Part shown: piece by piece, positions 27,734 to 36,253 of the stretch
How the letters are laid out: every line of letters starts with the position of its first letter
Position numbering within the stretch: position 1 is the first letter of the stretch
Assembly: GCA_029212965.1 (NCBI GenBank)
Contig: JARGOV010000020.1
Span: 1 to 40,672, forward strand
Origin: Porticoccaceae bacterium
Lineage (GTDB): Bacteria; Pseudomonadota; Gammaproteobacteria; Pseudomonadales; Porticoccaceae
Direction of reading: 5' to 3'
DNA length: 40,672 bases
The notes under the pieces: generated by a model
Seen by the model: only the letters and a program-made list of their open reading frames with translations
Databases searched by the model: none
What the model was told of the DNA's origin: nothing
Translations under genes and position numbers: made by a program

Positions 27734-28495
27734 TTAGGTCCCCATGCGAATAGCGCCGTCAATACGAATCATCTCGCCATTGAGCATGGTGTTTTCACAA
27801 ATTTGCTGTACCAAAGCACCAAATTCAAGAGGATTACCCCAGCGCTTGGGAAAGGGCACGGTGGGAATAATACTGTCAATCCAGTCCTGGGGAATTCCCG
27901 CTGCCAGTGGCGTTTCAAACATACCCGGAGCTATGGTCATGACGCGAATACCATAGGGTGCGAGGTCGCGGGCCATGGGTAAGGTCATACCCTGCACACC
28001 AGCTTTTGATGCCGCATAGGCCGCCTGACCCACGGGACCATCTTGTGCGACAACAGAGGCAATATTAATTACCACACCACGCTCGCCGTCGTCATCCAGA
28101 GCATCGAGACCGATCATGCCGTAGGCGGCAACGCGGGCAACATTAAAAGTACCCGTGAGATTGACTCGAATGACCCGCTCAAATTCATCCAGCGGGTGTG
28201 GCCCTTTCGCGCTAGCGGTGCGCACGGCAATATCGATACCTGCCGCATTTAAGACGATGCGCGGGACGCCGAGTTTTTCGACCACCTGCGCAATAGCGGC
28301 TTCTACTGCCGGGCCATCACTCACATCGCACTCCACCGCCATACCACCTAGCTCTTCTGCGAGCTCTGTGGCCAGGGGCAAATTGCGATCAAGCAGGGCG
28401 CACTTTGCCCCCGCTTGACTCAGAATTCTGGCGGCACCCGCCCCCAAACCCGATGCGCCACCGGTAATTAATGCGACTTGTCCTTCTACGTTCAT
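27734..28495 (-). CDS. SDR oxidoreductase C of tandem trio (HSD10-like), 253 aa
   Basis: First gene of the trio. TGGASGLGAGAARIL, LDRNLPLATELAEEL, NAAGIDIAVRT, INIASVVAQDGPVGQAAY and YAASK, MTLPMARDLAPYGIRVMT are present. All three proteins share the KGPxP insert after the NAG motif and the end MLNGEMIRIDGAIRMG, so they come from local duplication. AGAGG precedes the ATG at 28495. Upstream lies the AT-rich cassette and a stray copy of the MFS 3' end, which may have separated this operon from its former promoter. Confidence 0.9.
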   Translation of the reverse strand: MNVEGQVALITGGASGLGAGAARILSQAGAKCALLDRNLPLATELAEELGGMAVECDVSDGPAVEAAIAQVVEKLGVPRIVLNAAGIDIAVRTASAKGPHPLDEFERVIRVNLTGTFNVARVAAYGMIGLDALDDDGERGVVINIASVVAQDGPVGQAAYAASKAGVQGMTLPMARDLAPYGIRVMTIAPGMFETPLAAGIPQDWIDSIIPTVPFPKRWGNPLEFGALVQQICENTMLNGEMIRIDGAIRMGT

Positions 28496-28578
28496 TTTCG
28501 ACCTCTTTGGATTTACTTTGAATTATTTTCTTGTATCAGCGGTATCACTTAAAAGCGCCCACTGGGATCACCCGCAAG

Positions 28579-28690
28579 TTATTCATGGGGTGCCGGATTG
28601 GGCTGGCGCGGTGCGGCCAACCACAATAGAAGTGGGGATACTACCGCAAGCACAGCACTGACAACCAGTATTACGCTGTATCTGCCGACA
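28579..28690 (-). pseudogene. displaced 3' fragment of an MFS transporter gene (copy A)
   Basis: In the minus frame this reads GRYSVILVVSAVLAVV, then SPLLLWLAAPRQPNPAPHE and TAA. It aligns without gaps to the last 35 codons of the intact MFS gene at 29781, offset 1202 bases. Differences are mostly synonymous or conservative (Pro CCC/CCT, Glu GAA/GAG, Leu CTA/TTA, Ile/Met, Leu/Phe), so the fragment evolved as coding sequence before it was cut off. Similarity fades just beyond 28690, where an in-frame TAA appears. Confidence 0.85.
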
Positions 28691-28834
28691 GTACCTTAGA
28701 AAAGCTGTCAAAAAAGCACTCAATAACAAGCAAATAAAATATTCTATTTGTCGTAAATTCTTTACTCTATCACCTTTACACAAAAGAAGGCGGCATAGTA
28801 TATTTCACTCTCTAGAAAACAACAGAGCAATCTC

Positions 28835-29446
28835 ATGGATACAACCAAAATCACAGTAAAAATTTTAGACAAACTTCTTTCCAAATTTAACGAAGCCATT
28901 AACTCGTCGTTTATTAAAAAAGATGCTTTTCTAAATTACATTATAGAAAGCGAAACAAAGGAGCTTGCTACCGAACTAGACGGGTTCATCTTGTCTGGAG
29001 AAGCTCGTCGGTATATCTCTGGAGCGCTTAAAAAAGAAGGCACAAGAACAGTCAATATTACGGTCAACAAATCTACCGCAGAAGCGCTAAATACGGTTGT
29101 AAGTAAAACAAATATATCCCGTGATGCTTTTATAAACAGACTTATTTATTTCCTTCTTGGGACACCGAAGTTACTTAAAACACTTGAGTTACCCCGCCAC
29201 ACAAACCACCCCGCCTTAGGTTCAGCTGAAGATATGGAAACAAGTCCACTTCCAGCTATAGCGTCGATTATGAAAAATCCTCTGTTTTATCTACGTATTG
29301 CTCATAACGAAATTCACGGCTGTGGCCTGTACTCATCTGGGCAGCCCATAGCACCAAACCTCCATGGTTTATGCTGCAATATTGATGACATACATGTACC
29401 AGGAACAAAGACATACCGCAAAGAATGGTCGAGTGACGATCTTTGA
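28835..29446 (+). CDS. internally duplicated ribbon-helix-helix protein, putative antitoxin-like regulator
   Basis: Not a recognised named family. Residues about 4-42 (KITVKILDKLL to IKKDAFLNYII) and 71-108 (TVNITVNKSTAEALNTVV to ISRDAFINRLIYFLL) each show a beta-strand, helix, turn, helix order with a shared K/R-D-A-F-x-N motif, as in Arc/MetJ ribbon-helix-helix DNA-binding proteins. Two copies in one chain would give a built-in pseudo-dimer. The last 90 residues (MKNPLFYLRIAHNEIHGCGL and onward) have no match I recognise. The gene is AT-rich compared with its neighbours, lies on the opposite strand to the island, and is followed after 36 bases by a small toxin-like gene. Confidence 0.6.
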   Translation: MDTTKITVKILDKLLSKFNEAINSSFIKKDAFLNYIIESETKELATELDGFILSGEARRYISGALKKEGTRTVNITVNKSTAEALNTVVSKTNISRDAFINRLIYFLLGTPKLLKTLELPRHTNHPALGSAEDMETSPLPAIASIMKNPLFYLRIAHNEIHGCGLYSSGQPIAPNLHGLCCNIDDIHVPGTKTYRKEWSSDDL

Positions 29447-29482
29447 TTTTGACTCCCACAATCACAACCAGAGTAACTAAAC

Positions 29483-29758
29483 ATGATTTCCAAACATTGC
29501 GAGATAAGAAGCCAACAACGTTGTATTCCACTATTTATTTTAGAATTATTGATTATATACGGCGATGAACGATTTGATGGTTATGGTGGAATAATCAGAT
29601 CTTTTTCAAAAAGAAGTATAAAGAATTTGAACAAAGAATATGGAAAAGCTTTCATCAATCACAACAAAAGATGGCTCAATACCTATCTAGTGGAAAGCAC
29701 ATCAACAGGCACTGTAATGACAGCTGGCCGAAGAACTAAACGCATAAAAAATAGATGA
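29483..29758 (+). CDS. 91-aa DUF4258-like small protein, putative toxin
   Basis: A compact basic protein: SKHCEIRSQQRCIP at the start, LLIIYGDERFDGYGGI in the middle and TVMTAGRRTKRIKNR at the end. This matches the recurring pattern of DUF4258-like proteins (H-x-x-x-R-xx-QR-x-I start, YG-x-x-R, then a strand and G-H/R-R-xx-R end), which are related to RelE/BrnT-type toxins and usually pair with a small DNA-binding antitoxin. It follows the ribbon-helix-helix gene on the same strand. The ribosome site is weak (AGAG). Toxin activity is inference from family and context. Confidence 0.5.
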   Translation: MISKHCEIRSQQRCIPLFILELLIIYGDERFDGYGGIIRSFSKRSIKNLNKEYGKAFINHNKRWLNTYLVESTSTGTVMTAGRRTKRIKNR

Positions 29759-29780
29759 ATATAACGACCAGTGATTGGCA

Positions 29781-29892
29781 TCACTCATGAGGTGCCGGAT
29801 TGGGCTGGCGCGGTGCGGCCAACCACAATAAAAATGGGGATACTACCGCAAGCACAGCACTGACAACTAGCATGGCACTGTAACCGCCCGTT
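29781..29892 (-). repeat. copy B of the MFS 3'-end direct repeat
   Basis: The last 112 bases of the intact MFS gene form a direct repeat with 28579-28690, without indels and with about a dozen substitutions, becoming more frequent away from the stop codon. The longest exact block, GGTGCCGGATTGGGCTGGCG and onward, runs about 40 bases. The two copies bracket the AT-rich cassette. Confidence 0.88.
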
Positions 29893-31088
29893 ACATCGTA
29901 GAGCCAACCACCCAGCCAAGCACCAATGGCCGCGCCCAGCGAGCCGGAAATCGCCAGCGTACCGAAGATGGATGGGAAGAAAGGACTGGTAAATAAATCC
30001 CGAGAGGTGGCCGGAAATATTGGCGTATTGGCGCCGTAACCAAGGCCGACAAAAATCGCAAAGCTGACCGCCACCCACAGAGCCAGCATAGAGCTAAGAT
30101 AAACCAGAGCTCCGATAGCCAGAAGGTTACAAACAGCAGCCATGGTATAGGCTCGCTCGCGACCAATGCGGTCGGACAAATTCCCCCAAAACAGTTGCCC
30201 CACGATGCTAGAGATACCAATAACGCCAGCAATAAAGGAGCTTTCTGTCTTGGCGATACCCTGGTCGACCATAAAAGCAAATTGATGCATAAGTAGTATT
30301 TGCGCGACACAGGCCCCGGTCAAAAAGCAGGCACCAGCCAACCAGAAGCGGGGGGAGCGCAAGGCCGTTTCGAGTATCCAGTCACGATAGAGGGGCTCAT
30401 TGGGAACGGTGCTTGTTTCAATATCAGCTGAAGTCGTATTTTCATGAGAAGCCACCCCCTCATGGACTGGATCTTCTTCTGGCATCTTCAGCAAAAATAG
30501 CGCAGCCGGAATTACCCACGATGCCCCGAAAACAGCTAAGAAAATAAATGTTTGACGCCAACCATAAGTCTCAATCAAAGCATTAATCACCGGAACACCC
30601 ACCAAAATGCCGAGGCCAATGCCTGCCATGGCAAAGCCCAGAGCGGTACCCATTTTCGTAGGATACCAACGCTCTACAGTAACAATAAAAGGTATCCAGC
30701 CAGCCTGAGAAATCCCAATGGCCGTGATCACGCCAAAGGTAATGTAAAGCTGCCACCATGTTTGCACCTGGGAAGTGAGTAACATGCCAATTAGAAAAAT
30801 AAGCCCACCAAAAGCTATCGTCCATTGAGCACCAATCTTCTCAACCATGCGACCGTTCATAGGACCGGCTAAACCGTGGACAACACTCATCACCGAAATA
30901 GCTCCAGCGGTGAGTGAGCGACTCCAACCCATATCTTCTACCAATGCCACAAGAAAGACAGAATAGGCAAACCATACCCCGTAAACGACGCCGAGGGTGA
31001 TAAAGGCAACAAGAACGGCCATTGGCCCATGCCAAGTGTTTTTCAGGGGGGTACCAGGTGTGGCTTTATCAGGAGTTTGTACTGTCAT
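29781..31088 (-). CDS. MFS transporter, 435 aa
   Basis: A 12-helix major facilitator protein of the monocarboxylate/oxalate-formate type. Helix 1 is LVAFITLGVVYGVWFAYSVF; the loop 2-3 region has PMNGRMVEKIGAQW; loop 8-9 has NLSDRIGRERAYTM, the second-half signature. The acidic central loop (PEEDPVHEGVASHENTTSAD) is typical. It probably imports the island's substrate or exports a product across the inner membrane. The last 112 bases are the copy B repeat, so the C-terminus SPFLLWLAAPRQPNPAPHE may have been supplied by recombination. It heads the section upstream of the cassette. Confidence 0.92.
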   Translation of the reverse strand: MTVQTPDKATPGTPLKNTWHGPMAVLVAFITLGVVYGVWFAYSVFLVALVEDMGWSRSLTAGAISVMSVVHGLAGPMNGRMVEKIGAQWTIAFGGLIFLIGMLLTSQVQTWWQLYITFGVITAIGISQAGWIPFIVTVERWYPTKMGTALGFAMAGIGLGILVGVPVINALIETYGWRQTFIFLAVFGASWVIPAALFLLKMPEEDPVHEGVASHENTTSADIETSTVPNEPLYRDWILETALRSPRFWLAGACFLTGACVAQILLMHQFAFMVDQGIAKTESSFIAGVIGISSIVGQLFWGNLSDRIGRERAYTMAAVCNLLAIGALVYLSSMLALWVAVSFAIFVGLGYGANTPIFPATSRDLFTSPFFPSIFGTLAISGSLGAAIGAWLGGWLYDVTGGYSAMLVVSAVLAVVSPFLLWLAAPRQPNPAPHE

Positions 31089-31360
31089 TTTATGATCTAT
31101 TCAGTAGAGGCATTTATGAATTAATGGCGGGTTTGTGCTTTACGTGCTTAATGAGTAAAAATTCAAGCCAGCCGCTGCTTGTCAACACTCCAAATCACTA
31201 TAGCGCACAATCATACCGCTCCCTGCATATAGGGCGGTAACCCGCTTAAAAACGAAGAGCGAGATCTATGGGTAGAAAAACTAAAAGCGGATTCCTAGTG
31301 TACGTTTAGTGAGAACTCAGTAGGAAAGTGTTAATAAAGAGCGTCTCTCAGCGGCCGCCG

Positions 31361-32575
31361 TCAATAACGCAAAGCAGGCGTGGGGAACTTATCCTGCAGC
31401 AGGTATTCACCCACACTTCGAGTGCGGAAACTTATGGGGTCATGCAAACTCAATGTGCGAATATCACGCCAAAAACGATCGAGGTTTTGCGTGCGTAATG
31501 CTGAGCGGGCACCACAGGCGCTAAAAATATCCTGACATACTTTTAGCCCTGTATCTGTAGCAACAATTTTCGCTTGAGAGACTGCAACCGAGGCGGCAGC
31601 GCGCAAGCTTGCCATTTCTTCAACGCTGGCACTTTCTCTTGCATCAAGTGCCACATCGACCAATCGTGCAGCCTCATGAACCATTGCCTCGGCTGCAGCC
31701 AACTGCGAGCTGAGAGCGCCTATTGTGTTGAGGATATAGGGATCATCTATCGCTCGATCAAAGTCAAGACCTGGCCAAGGGTGGGCTCGGGTTTTTTCTT
31801 TGACATAAGCAATGCCTTCACGCAATGCGCCTTTAGCAGCGCCAATAAAAACGCTCGTAAAACCAACCTGTGTGATGGGTCCAAGTAAGTTGGTCACTGC
31901 CATTTGTCGGCTTTCATCAGTTATGCTGGTCATTACTAGCTCGGAGGGTGCGAACACCTTGTTAAAAATTGTCGTGCCACTGCCCGTACCTCTTTGGCCC
32001 ATAGCATCCCAGTCATCAACAATTTCTAAGCCTTTGGCATCTTTGGGAATAATAGCAAGACCCAGATTGCTACCGCACATACCAATCACAGCGAGTTGAT
32101 CACCCGCTAAAGAGCCCGTAGAAAAGAATTTTTTACCGGTAATTTCAACACCACCTTCGACAGGTGTCAGCGTCAAGTCATAACCTTTTTTCAGGTTATT
32201 ATTTTTTTCAGAAGCTGCATTGCCGAGAAACACTTTTCTCTCAACTATATCGGCAAACACTTTGGCCTTTAATTCATCCGGCGCCAATTCATCGAGGAAA
32301 GAGGCGCCGAGTAAACAATGCACCAAAAACATTTGGCCAATAGCAGGATTACCCTTCGAAAAAGACATGATGGCTCGCGTTATATCACCACACGACGAAC
32401 CCAATCCACCATAACTTGTTGGCACAGAAAAACCCAGCACACCACTTTGTTTGAGTTTATCCATTTCTTCTTTAGGGTATTCACCTTTAAGGTCTCGCTC
32501 TGCATAAGTTAGAGAAAACTCATCTGAAAGCTTTTCAATACGCTCTAATGCCTCACTAACACTTTCAATTCTCAT
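31361..32575 (-). CDS. acyl-CoA dehydrogenase-fold flavoprotein, DszC/SfnB-like, 404 aa
   Basis: An acyl-CoA-dehydrogenase fold protein of the group D flavin monooxygenase branch. EEMDKLKQSGVLGFSVPTSY and GGLGSSCGDITRAIM form the N-domain, ITGKKFFSTGSLAGDQLAV the flavin/substrate strand, and the C-terminus has FWRDIRTLSLHDPISFRTRS, the (T/S)LHDP motif characteristic of DszC and SfnB. These use FMNH2 from a partner reductase to oxygenate sulfur or aromatic substrates. No reductase lies in the window. AAGG lies 9 bases before the ATG. It is 35 bases after the DUF1302 gene and probably cotranscribed. Confidence 0.82.
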   Translation of the reverse strand: MRIESVSEALERIEKLSDEFSLTYAERDLKGEYPKEEMDKLKQSGVLGFSVPTSYGGLGSSCGDITRAIMSFSKGNPAIGQMFLVHCLLGASFLDELAPDELKAKVFADIVERKVFLGNAASEKNNNLKKGYDLTLTPVEGGVEITGKKFFSTGSLAGDQLAVIGMCGSNLGLAIIPKDAKGLEIVDDWDAMGQRGTGSGTTIFNKVFAPSELVMTSITDESRQMAVTNLLGPITQVGFTSVFIGAAKGALREGIAYVKEKTRAHPWPGLDFDRAIDDPYILNTIGALSSQLAAAEAMVHEAARLVDVALDARESASVEEMASLRAAASVAVSQAKIVATDTGLKVCQDIFSACGARSALRTQNLDRFWRDIRTLSLHDPISFRTRSVGEYLLQDKFPTPALRY

Positions 32576-32610
32576 TTATTACAACCTTAATTACTTTTAA
32601 AAAATATAGA

Positions 32611-34212
32611 TTAAAACTGATAAGTTGCGGAAAATACTGTTTCATTGCGACGTATACCGGGTTCTGCCAAGTATGAACCGAGCCCCCAGGGTCCTTGGTC
32701 ATTGCCACTAACACGCCAATATAAATGTTGCTCCAGTGTAAAAACTAGATGCTTCGAATATAAATATTCCATCTTGATTTTGTTATAGGCTCCGGTAGAA
32801 CGCGGATCATAGGCAAACACAAATAGCGGCTTCCAAAGACCTGCTGCACCATAGCTCGTCGATGCAGAAAAAGTAATCACAAACTCATCCTGATCAAGCC
32901 TATTATTATTCGTACTGACATAACGGCCAGGCACTGATGAACCATTGACTACAGCTGGTTGCACATCATAAAAAGCCCCGCCCTGATAATAATTATTGTA
33001 ATCAAGATAGCGACGCCAGAAAAACTGGGTTGATATAAAGAATGTTCGCAAACTATTTAATGCCGGAATCCAGGTCGGACGATCCACGCCAATCATCACC
33101 ACAGACTGACGAGCCGTATCAAAACTATTTCCATTTGGGTTTGCCCTACGAGGTGCACCTGCTGCAATGGCAACGGGAACACCCGACGTAATCGTAGATT
33201 CAAGTCGAAAAACAGATTGCGTGTAACGATCTTCAGAAAAACTTGCAGTTACACCAAACACATTAATCCGAGGGTTTACTGTCTCTACCACAGTATTGAA
33301 TGTACCAAAGCTGTCTAGCCCTGCCGACTTAACTTTTACGCCCGTAGTCTGCGAAAAACCATAAAAGTAGTTGATACTAAAATCTATTTCGTTCCATATC
33401 CCCTTGAAACGAAAACCTCCCTGCATATTGCTAAACTTTCTTTCATCAGGGGCTCCATCTATTACTGTGACATTTAGATCGTGCAGAGTATTACCAATCA
33501 GTACTGAATTTGCATCATGGTTCTGCAAACCAATACCCCTAACAGCCCAGGGTCGCGGGTATTTAGTCGCAACTATTGTTGGCTTAAAATCATCTGGAAT
33601 AAGTATGACTTCAAGAAAGGTTTCATCAAATGAACCAATTTTCCCTATATCCCAGATACCTCTGGCCATCCACAATGGAATGCGGATGTCTTCCCAAGAT
33701 TCACGGGTACCGTGCCATGTTCTATCCAAAGGGTTGATTACATCCAAGGCACGAAAGTTATCAGTCTCACCCCAAACAACCTGTTGCTTCCCCAAGCGAA
33801 GAGAAAAAGGGGCCATGAGGATATCAACAAAGGCTTCACGTATTTTATATTCTTCTTTCCCCCTGTCATTCAACACATCGTAACTATCTCGAATATCGTA
33901 AGCTGCGTCATAGACAGCACGACCAAGAAAGGTAAATGTTGCCTCTTCAATAGGGCCAGCAGAGAATCGATTAAAGGCCTGCCCATCACGTAAGAAATAA
34001 TACTTACCTTCCAACTGAGCAGTATTACGCTGATGCGTCAGCTCGCCATCATGTAAAAATGAAGCTCCATTTTTCATGATATTGTAGGTTTTCGCATAAC
34101 CTTCAAGTTCAAAATCTTCACCAAAATTGATAATTCCCCATGACAACATTGAAGCTAGGGTAGCACTTAAAAAAACGAATAATTTGGCGAACTGGTTCCA
34201 GTACATAAGCAT
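32611..34212 (-). CDS. DUF1302 family outer-membrane protein, 533 aa
   Basis: An exported beta-rich protein: hydrophobic leader (LFVFLSATLASMLSWGIINF) then long alternating strands ending ETVFSATYQF, with the terminal phenylalanine of outer-membrane barrels. LRLGKQQVVWGETDNFRALDVINPLD is the diagnostic DUF1302 segment (shown here only as a name: residues about 138-163). DUF1302 genes nearly always sit next to DUF1329 genes, as here, within catabolic loci for hydrophobic compounds; a role in outer-membrane uptake is generally inferred. AGAGG precedes the ATG. Confidence 0.88.
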   Translation of the reverse strand: MLMYWNQFAKLFVFLSATLASMLSWGIINFGEDFELEGYAKTYNIMKNGASFLHDGELTHQRNTAQLEGKYYFLRDGQAFNRFSAGPIEEATFTFLGRAVYDAAYDIRDSYDVLNDRGKEEYKIREAFVDILMAPFSLRLGKQQVVWGETDNFRALDVINPLDRTWHGTRESWEDIRIPLWMARGIWDIGKIGSFDETFLEVILIPDDFKPTIVATKYPRPWAVRGIGLQNHDANSVLIGNTLHDLNVTVIDGAPDERKFSNMQGGFRFKGIWNEIDFSINYFYGFSQTTGVKVKSAGLDSFGTFNTVVETVNPRINVFGVTASFSEDRYTQSVFRLESTITSGVPVAIAAGAPRRANPNGNSFDTARQSVVMIGVDRPTWIPALNSLRTFFISTQFFWRRYLDYNNYYQGGAFYDVQPAVVNGSSVPGRYVSTNNNRLDQDEFVITFSASTSYGAAGLWKPLFVFAYDPRSTGAYNKIKMEYLYSKHLVFTLEQHLYWRVSGNDQGPWGLGSYLAEPGIRRNETVFSATYQF

Positions 34213-34302
34213 GTAGTTAACCTCTATGGTAATTATTTTCAGGCTAGCAATAGCGGATCGAGAGGCTTAATCATCAAGCCTCGTTGTAAATTAAATATTG
34301 AG

Positions 34303-35637
34303 TTAGCGTCGACCGCTGATCATGTTACGCAATGAATAGAATTGCTTAGCACGCGCCGCTGTAAATTCTTTCTTATTGGTGAAGCAATGGGTCATTGTTG
34401 CGTGTGGTTTTTTTGCATTAATATCCGTTTGACCCAAATGCATGAAGACTTTATGTCCTAAGGTTTCAGAAAAATCCTGCTTAAGATATGGGGCTTGCGC
34501 GGGGGGCTCTTTATCGTAGTCCTCAGAGTACTTAAGAAAATGCTGATTCATACGCAGTAACTGATCATCTTTTGCATCAAATGCAAACATCCAATGAGTC
34601 CAGAAGGTTTCAGCATCAACAAAAACAACTCGTGCGCTATACGGATGATCCTCTCTTTTAGGCTTTATAAGAACTACATGAGTATCTCGTACTTCCCAGC
34701 GTGTCTTGTGTGGCACCCATAAACTGTCCCCTCCAAATTCAGGGTTAGTCTTGACATTATTTGTGGCCAATATTTTTCGCTTACCTAAATACTCCCAATT
34801 ATTTTCGTAAACTTTGCCACCAAAACCACTGTTGTCTTCACGAATCATATCCATGCCCATCAACTCTCCCGTTCGCTCGGAAGCGAGTGTTCGACGGGGT
34901 TTACGCTGAGCAGGCATATACAGCCAACCAGAGTTTTCTCTATGGTGATCGACGTAACTAATAGACATATCTTTCGCTCCGGCCATATCGCGCGGCGAAC
35001 GAAACTCCATCACACGCTTGCTTTTAACTTCTTCATAACCAGGTACCAAGCTATGATCACCCCGAGCATAGGTTGTATTTATCGAGGTATATTCCATTAT
35101 TCTGTCAAGCTTGCCGTTTTCGCCACGCAACCATGTAACCATGGGCATAGTTTGATCATTAGTTCCGGGACGCCAAAGCATATTCCAAATTACTTTCTGA
35201 GCGGCCATTGGGTCATCAGCATGAATTTCGGTGAAGGGAAATCTACCACCAGTAAAACCAACAAGAGTACCGTCATCATCCAGCTTATAGTCGACAGGCC
35301 ATTCTTTTTCCCAATCATCTGACATGGGATAATTTCTGGTTGCCGCAATCTCCATATCCATATCATCAAAGAAGTAATACTTCCATGCCGTATGCGGAAT
35401 AAGAGCTTCTAACTTACTTTCTCTGTCATTTATAGTGAGGTGTTGACCCGGGGTTAAGGCCTCATCGCCAGGACGATAGTTATCAATCCAGTCACGTAAA
35501 GACTGATAACTTTGATCTTCAGCATGTAATAGCGCAGGTATAAACAGAGAAGCGGAGATTGCAAATATTGCTAACTTCTTGATAAAAAGCCTGCAGCTAT
35601 AGATGCGCCTGAGTGACAACAATAGGGTATTTTTCAT
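34303..35637 (-). CDS. DUF1329 family periplasmic protein, 444 aa
   Basis: An exported LolB-like-fold protein. The signal peptide has the h-region LAIFAISASLFIPALLHA with cleavage before EDQ. Conserved stretches include RSPRDMAGAKDMSISYVDHH, SGWLYMPAQRKPRRTLASER and WRPGTNDQTMP. The start at 35637 is supported by AGGAA at 8 bases; an upstream ATG at 35682 would put 15 residues before the signal. DUF1329 partners DUF1302 (90 bases downstream here) and probably carries a hydrophobic ligand through the periplasm; this is inferred from fold and context. Confidence 0.88.
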   Translation of the reverse strand: MKNTLLLSLRRIYSCRLFIKKLAIFAISASLFIPALLHAEDQSYQSLRDWIDNYRPGDEALTPGQHLTINDRESKLEALIPHTAWKYYFFDDMDMEIAATRNYPMSDDWEKEWPVDYKLDDDGTLVGFTGGRFPFTEIHADDPMAAQKVIWNMLWRPGTNDQTMPMVTWLRGENGKLDRIMEYTSINTTYARGDHSLVPGYEEVKSKRVMEFRSPRDMAGAKDMSISYVDHHRENSGWLYMPAQRKPRRTLASERTGELMGMDMIREDNSGFGGKVYENNWEYLGKRKILATNNVKTNPEFGGDSLWVPHKTRWEVRDTHVVLIKPKREDHPYSARVVFVDAETFWTHWMFAFDAKDDQLLRMNQHFLKYSEDYDKEPPAQAPYLKQDFSETLGHKVFMHLGQTDINAKKPHATMTHCFTNKKEFTAARAKQFYSLRNMISGRR

Positions 35638-36156
35638 AATTATATTTCCTACTAATATTTTGGCACAAAAATTAATAAACAAAATTATGCTTCAATCCCT
35701 TGCTTACTGTTCGCATTCCCAAGTCATATTCACGCTATAAATTTGATATTTCACACTTGTGTGGGTTTATCCAAAAAAAGACAATATTGAACTACAGTTA
35801 CTTCTCTTTAAACTTATCAATATTTTTATATAAAAACATATTGATACTAGCTCGCAACAATAATAATATCAAGCCATAGCTAATCTTCTAAATAGGCATA
35901 AAATCAACTCTGCTATAAAATTAGCGTCAACGTTCAAACACATAACTTTAACGTCAGCACCCTAGTAAATGTTGTTCATCACCATAAACGATCACTGGTT
36001 GAGGGTTGATTTTCTTCGAGTTTTTTCAGCTCTATAGCCAATTATTTGTCAAAGGGCCATCACAAGTGACGTATTGAGCACATCACTTCTCGGTCGCTAT
36101 TATCATGATTCTCAGTAGGTCTGATTTCGATGTTCGCATGATTATTGTTATCTAAG
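35638..36156. other. AT-rich intergenic region upstream of DUF1329
   Basis: No coding frame recognised. It presumably holds the promoter of the DUF1329-DUF1302-flavoprotein operon. CACACTTGTGTG (35752-35763) is a 12-bp dyad about 115 bases before the DUF1329 start and is a possible operator; TATAGC-like boxes lie beside it on the minus strand. Confidence 0.45.
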
Positions 36157-36187
36157 CCCAAAGGTGCCGCGATGAAACACCTTTGGG
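36157..36187 (-). terminator. stem-loop after the HsaA-like gene
   Basis: CCCAAAGGTG (36157-36166) pairs perfectly with CACCTTTGGG (36178-36187), loop 11. It is 66 bases beyond the minus-strand stop at 36254. The minus-strand sequence after the stem (CTTAGATAAC) lacks a T-run. Confidence 0.55.
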
Positions 36188-36253
36188 TAAAAATTTAGCG
36201 CAACTACCGATAGCCACCTAAATAGACTTGCGCAGGTGACAAACAGTATAAAA

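Noticed and set aside
28583-28783. 66-codon minus-strand open frame upstream of the SDR trio
   Set aside because: It reads the displaced MFS fragment in the wrong frame; the correct frame reproduces the MFS C-terminus.
28579-29892. Insertion sequence or CRISPR explanation for the repeated 112-bp segment
   Set aside because: There is no transposase, no terminal inverted repeat, and only two copies that encode an MFS C-terminus.
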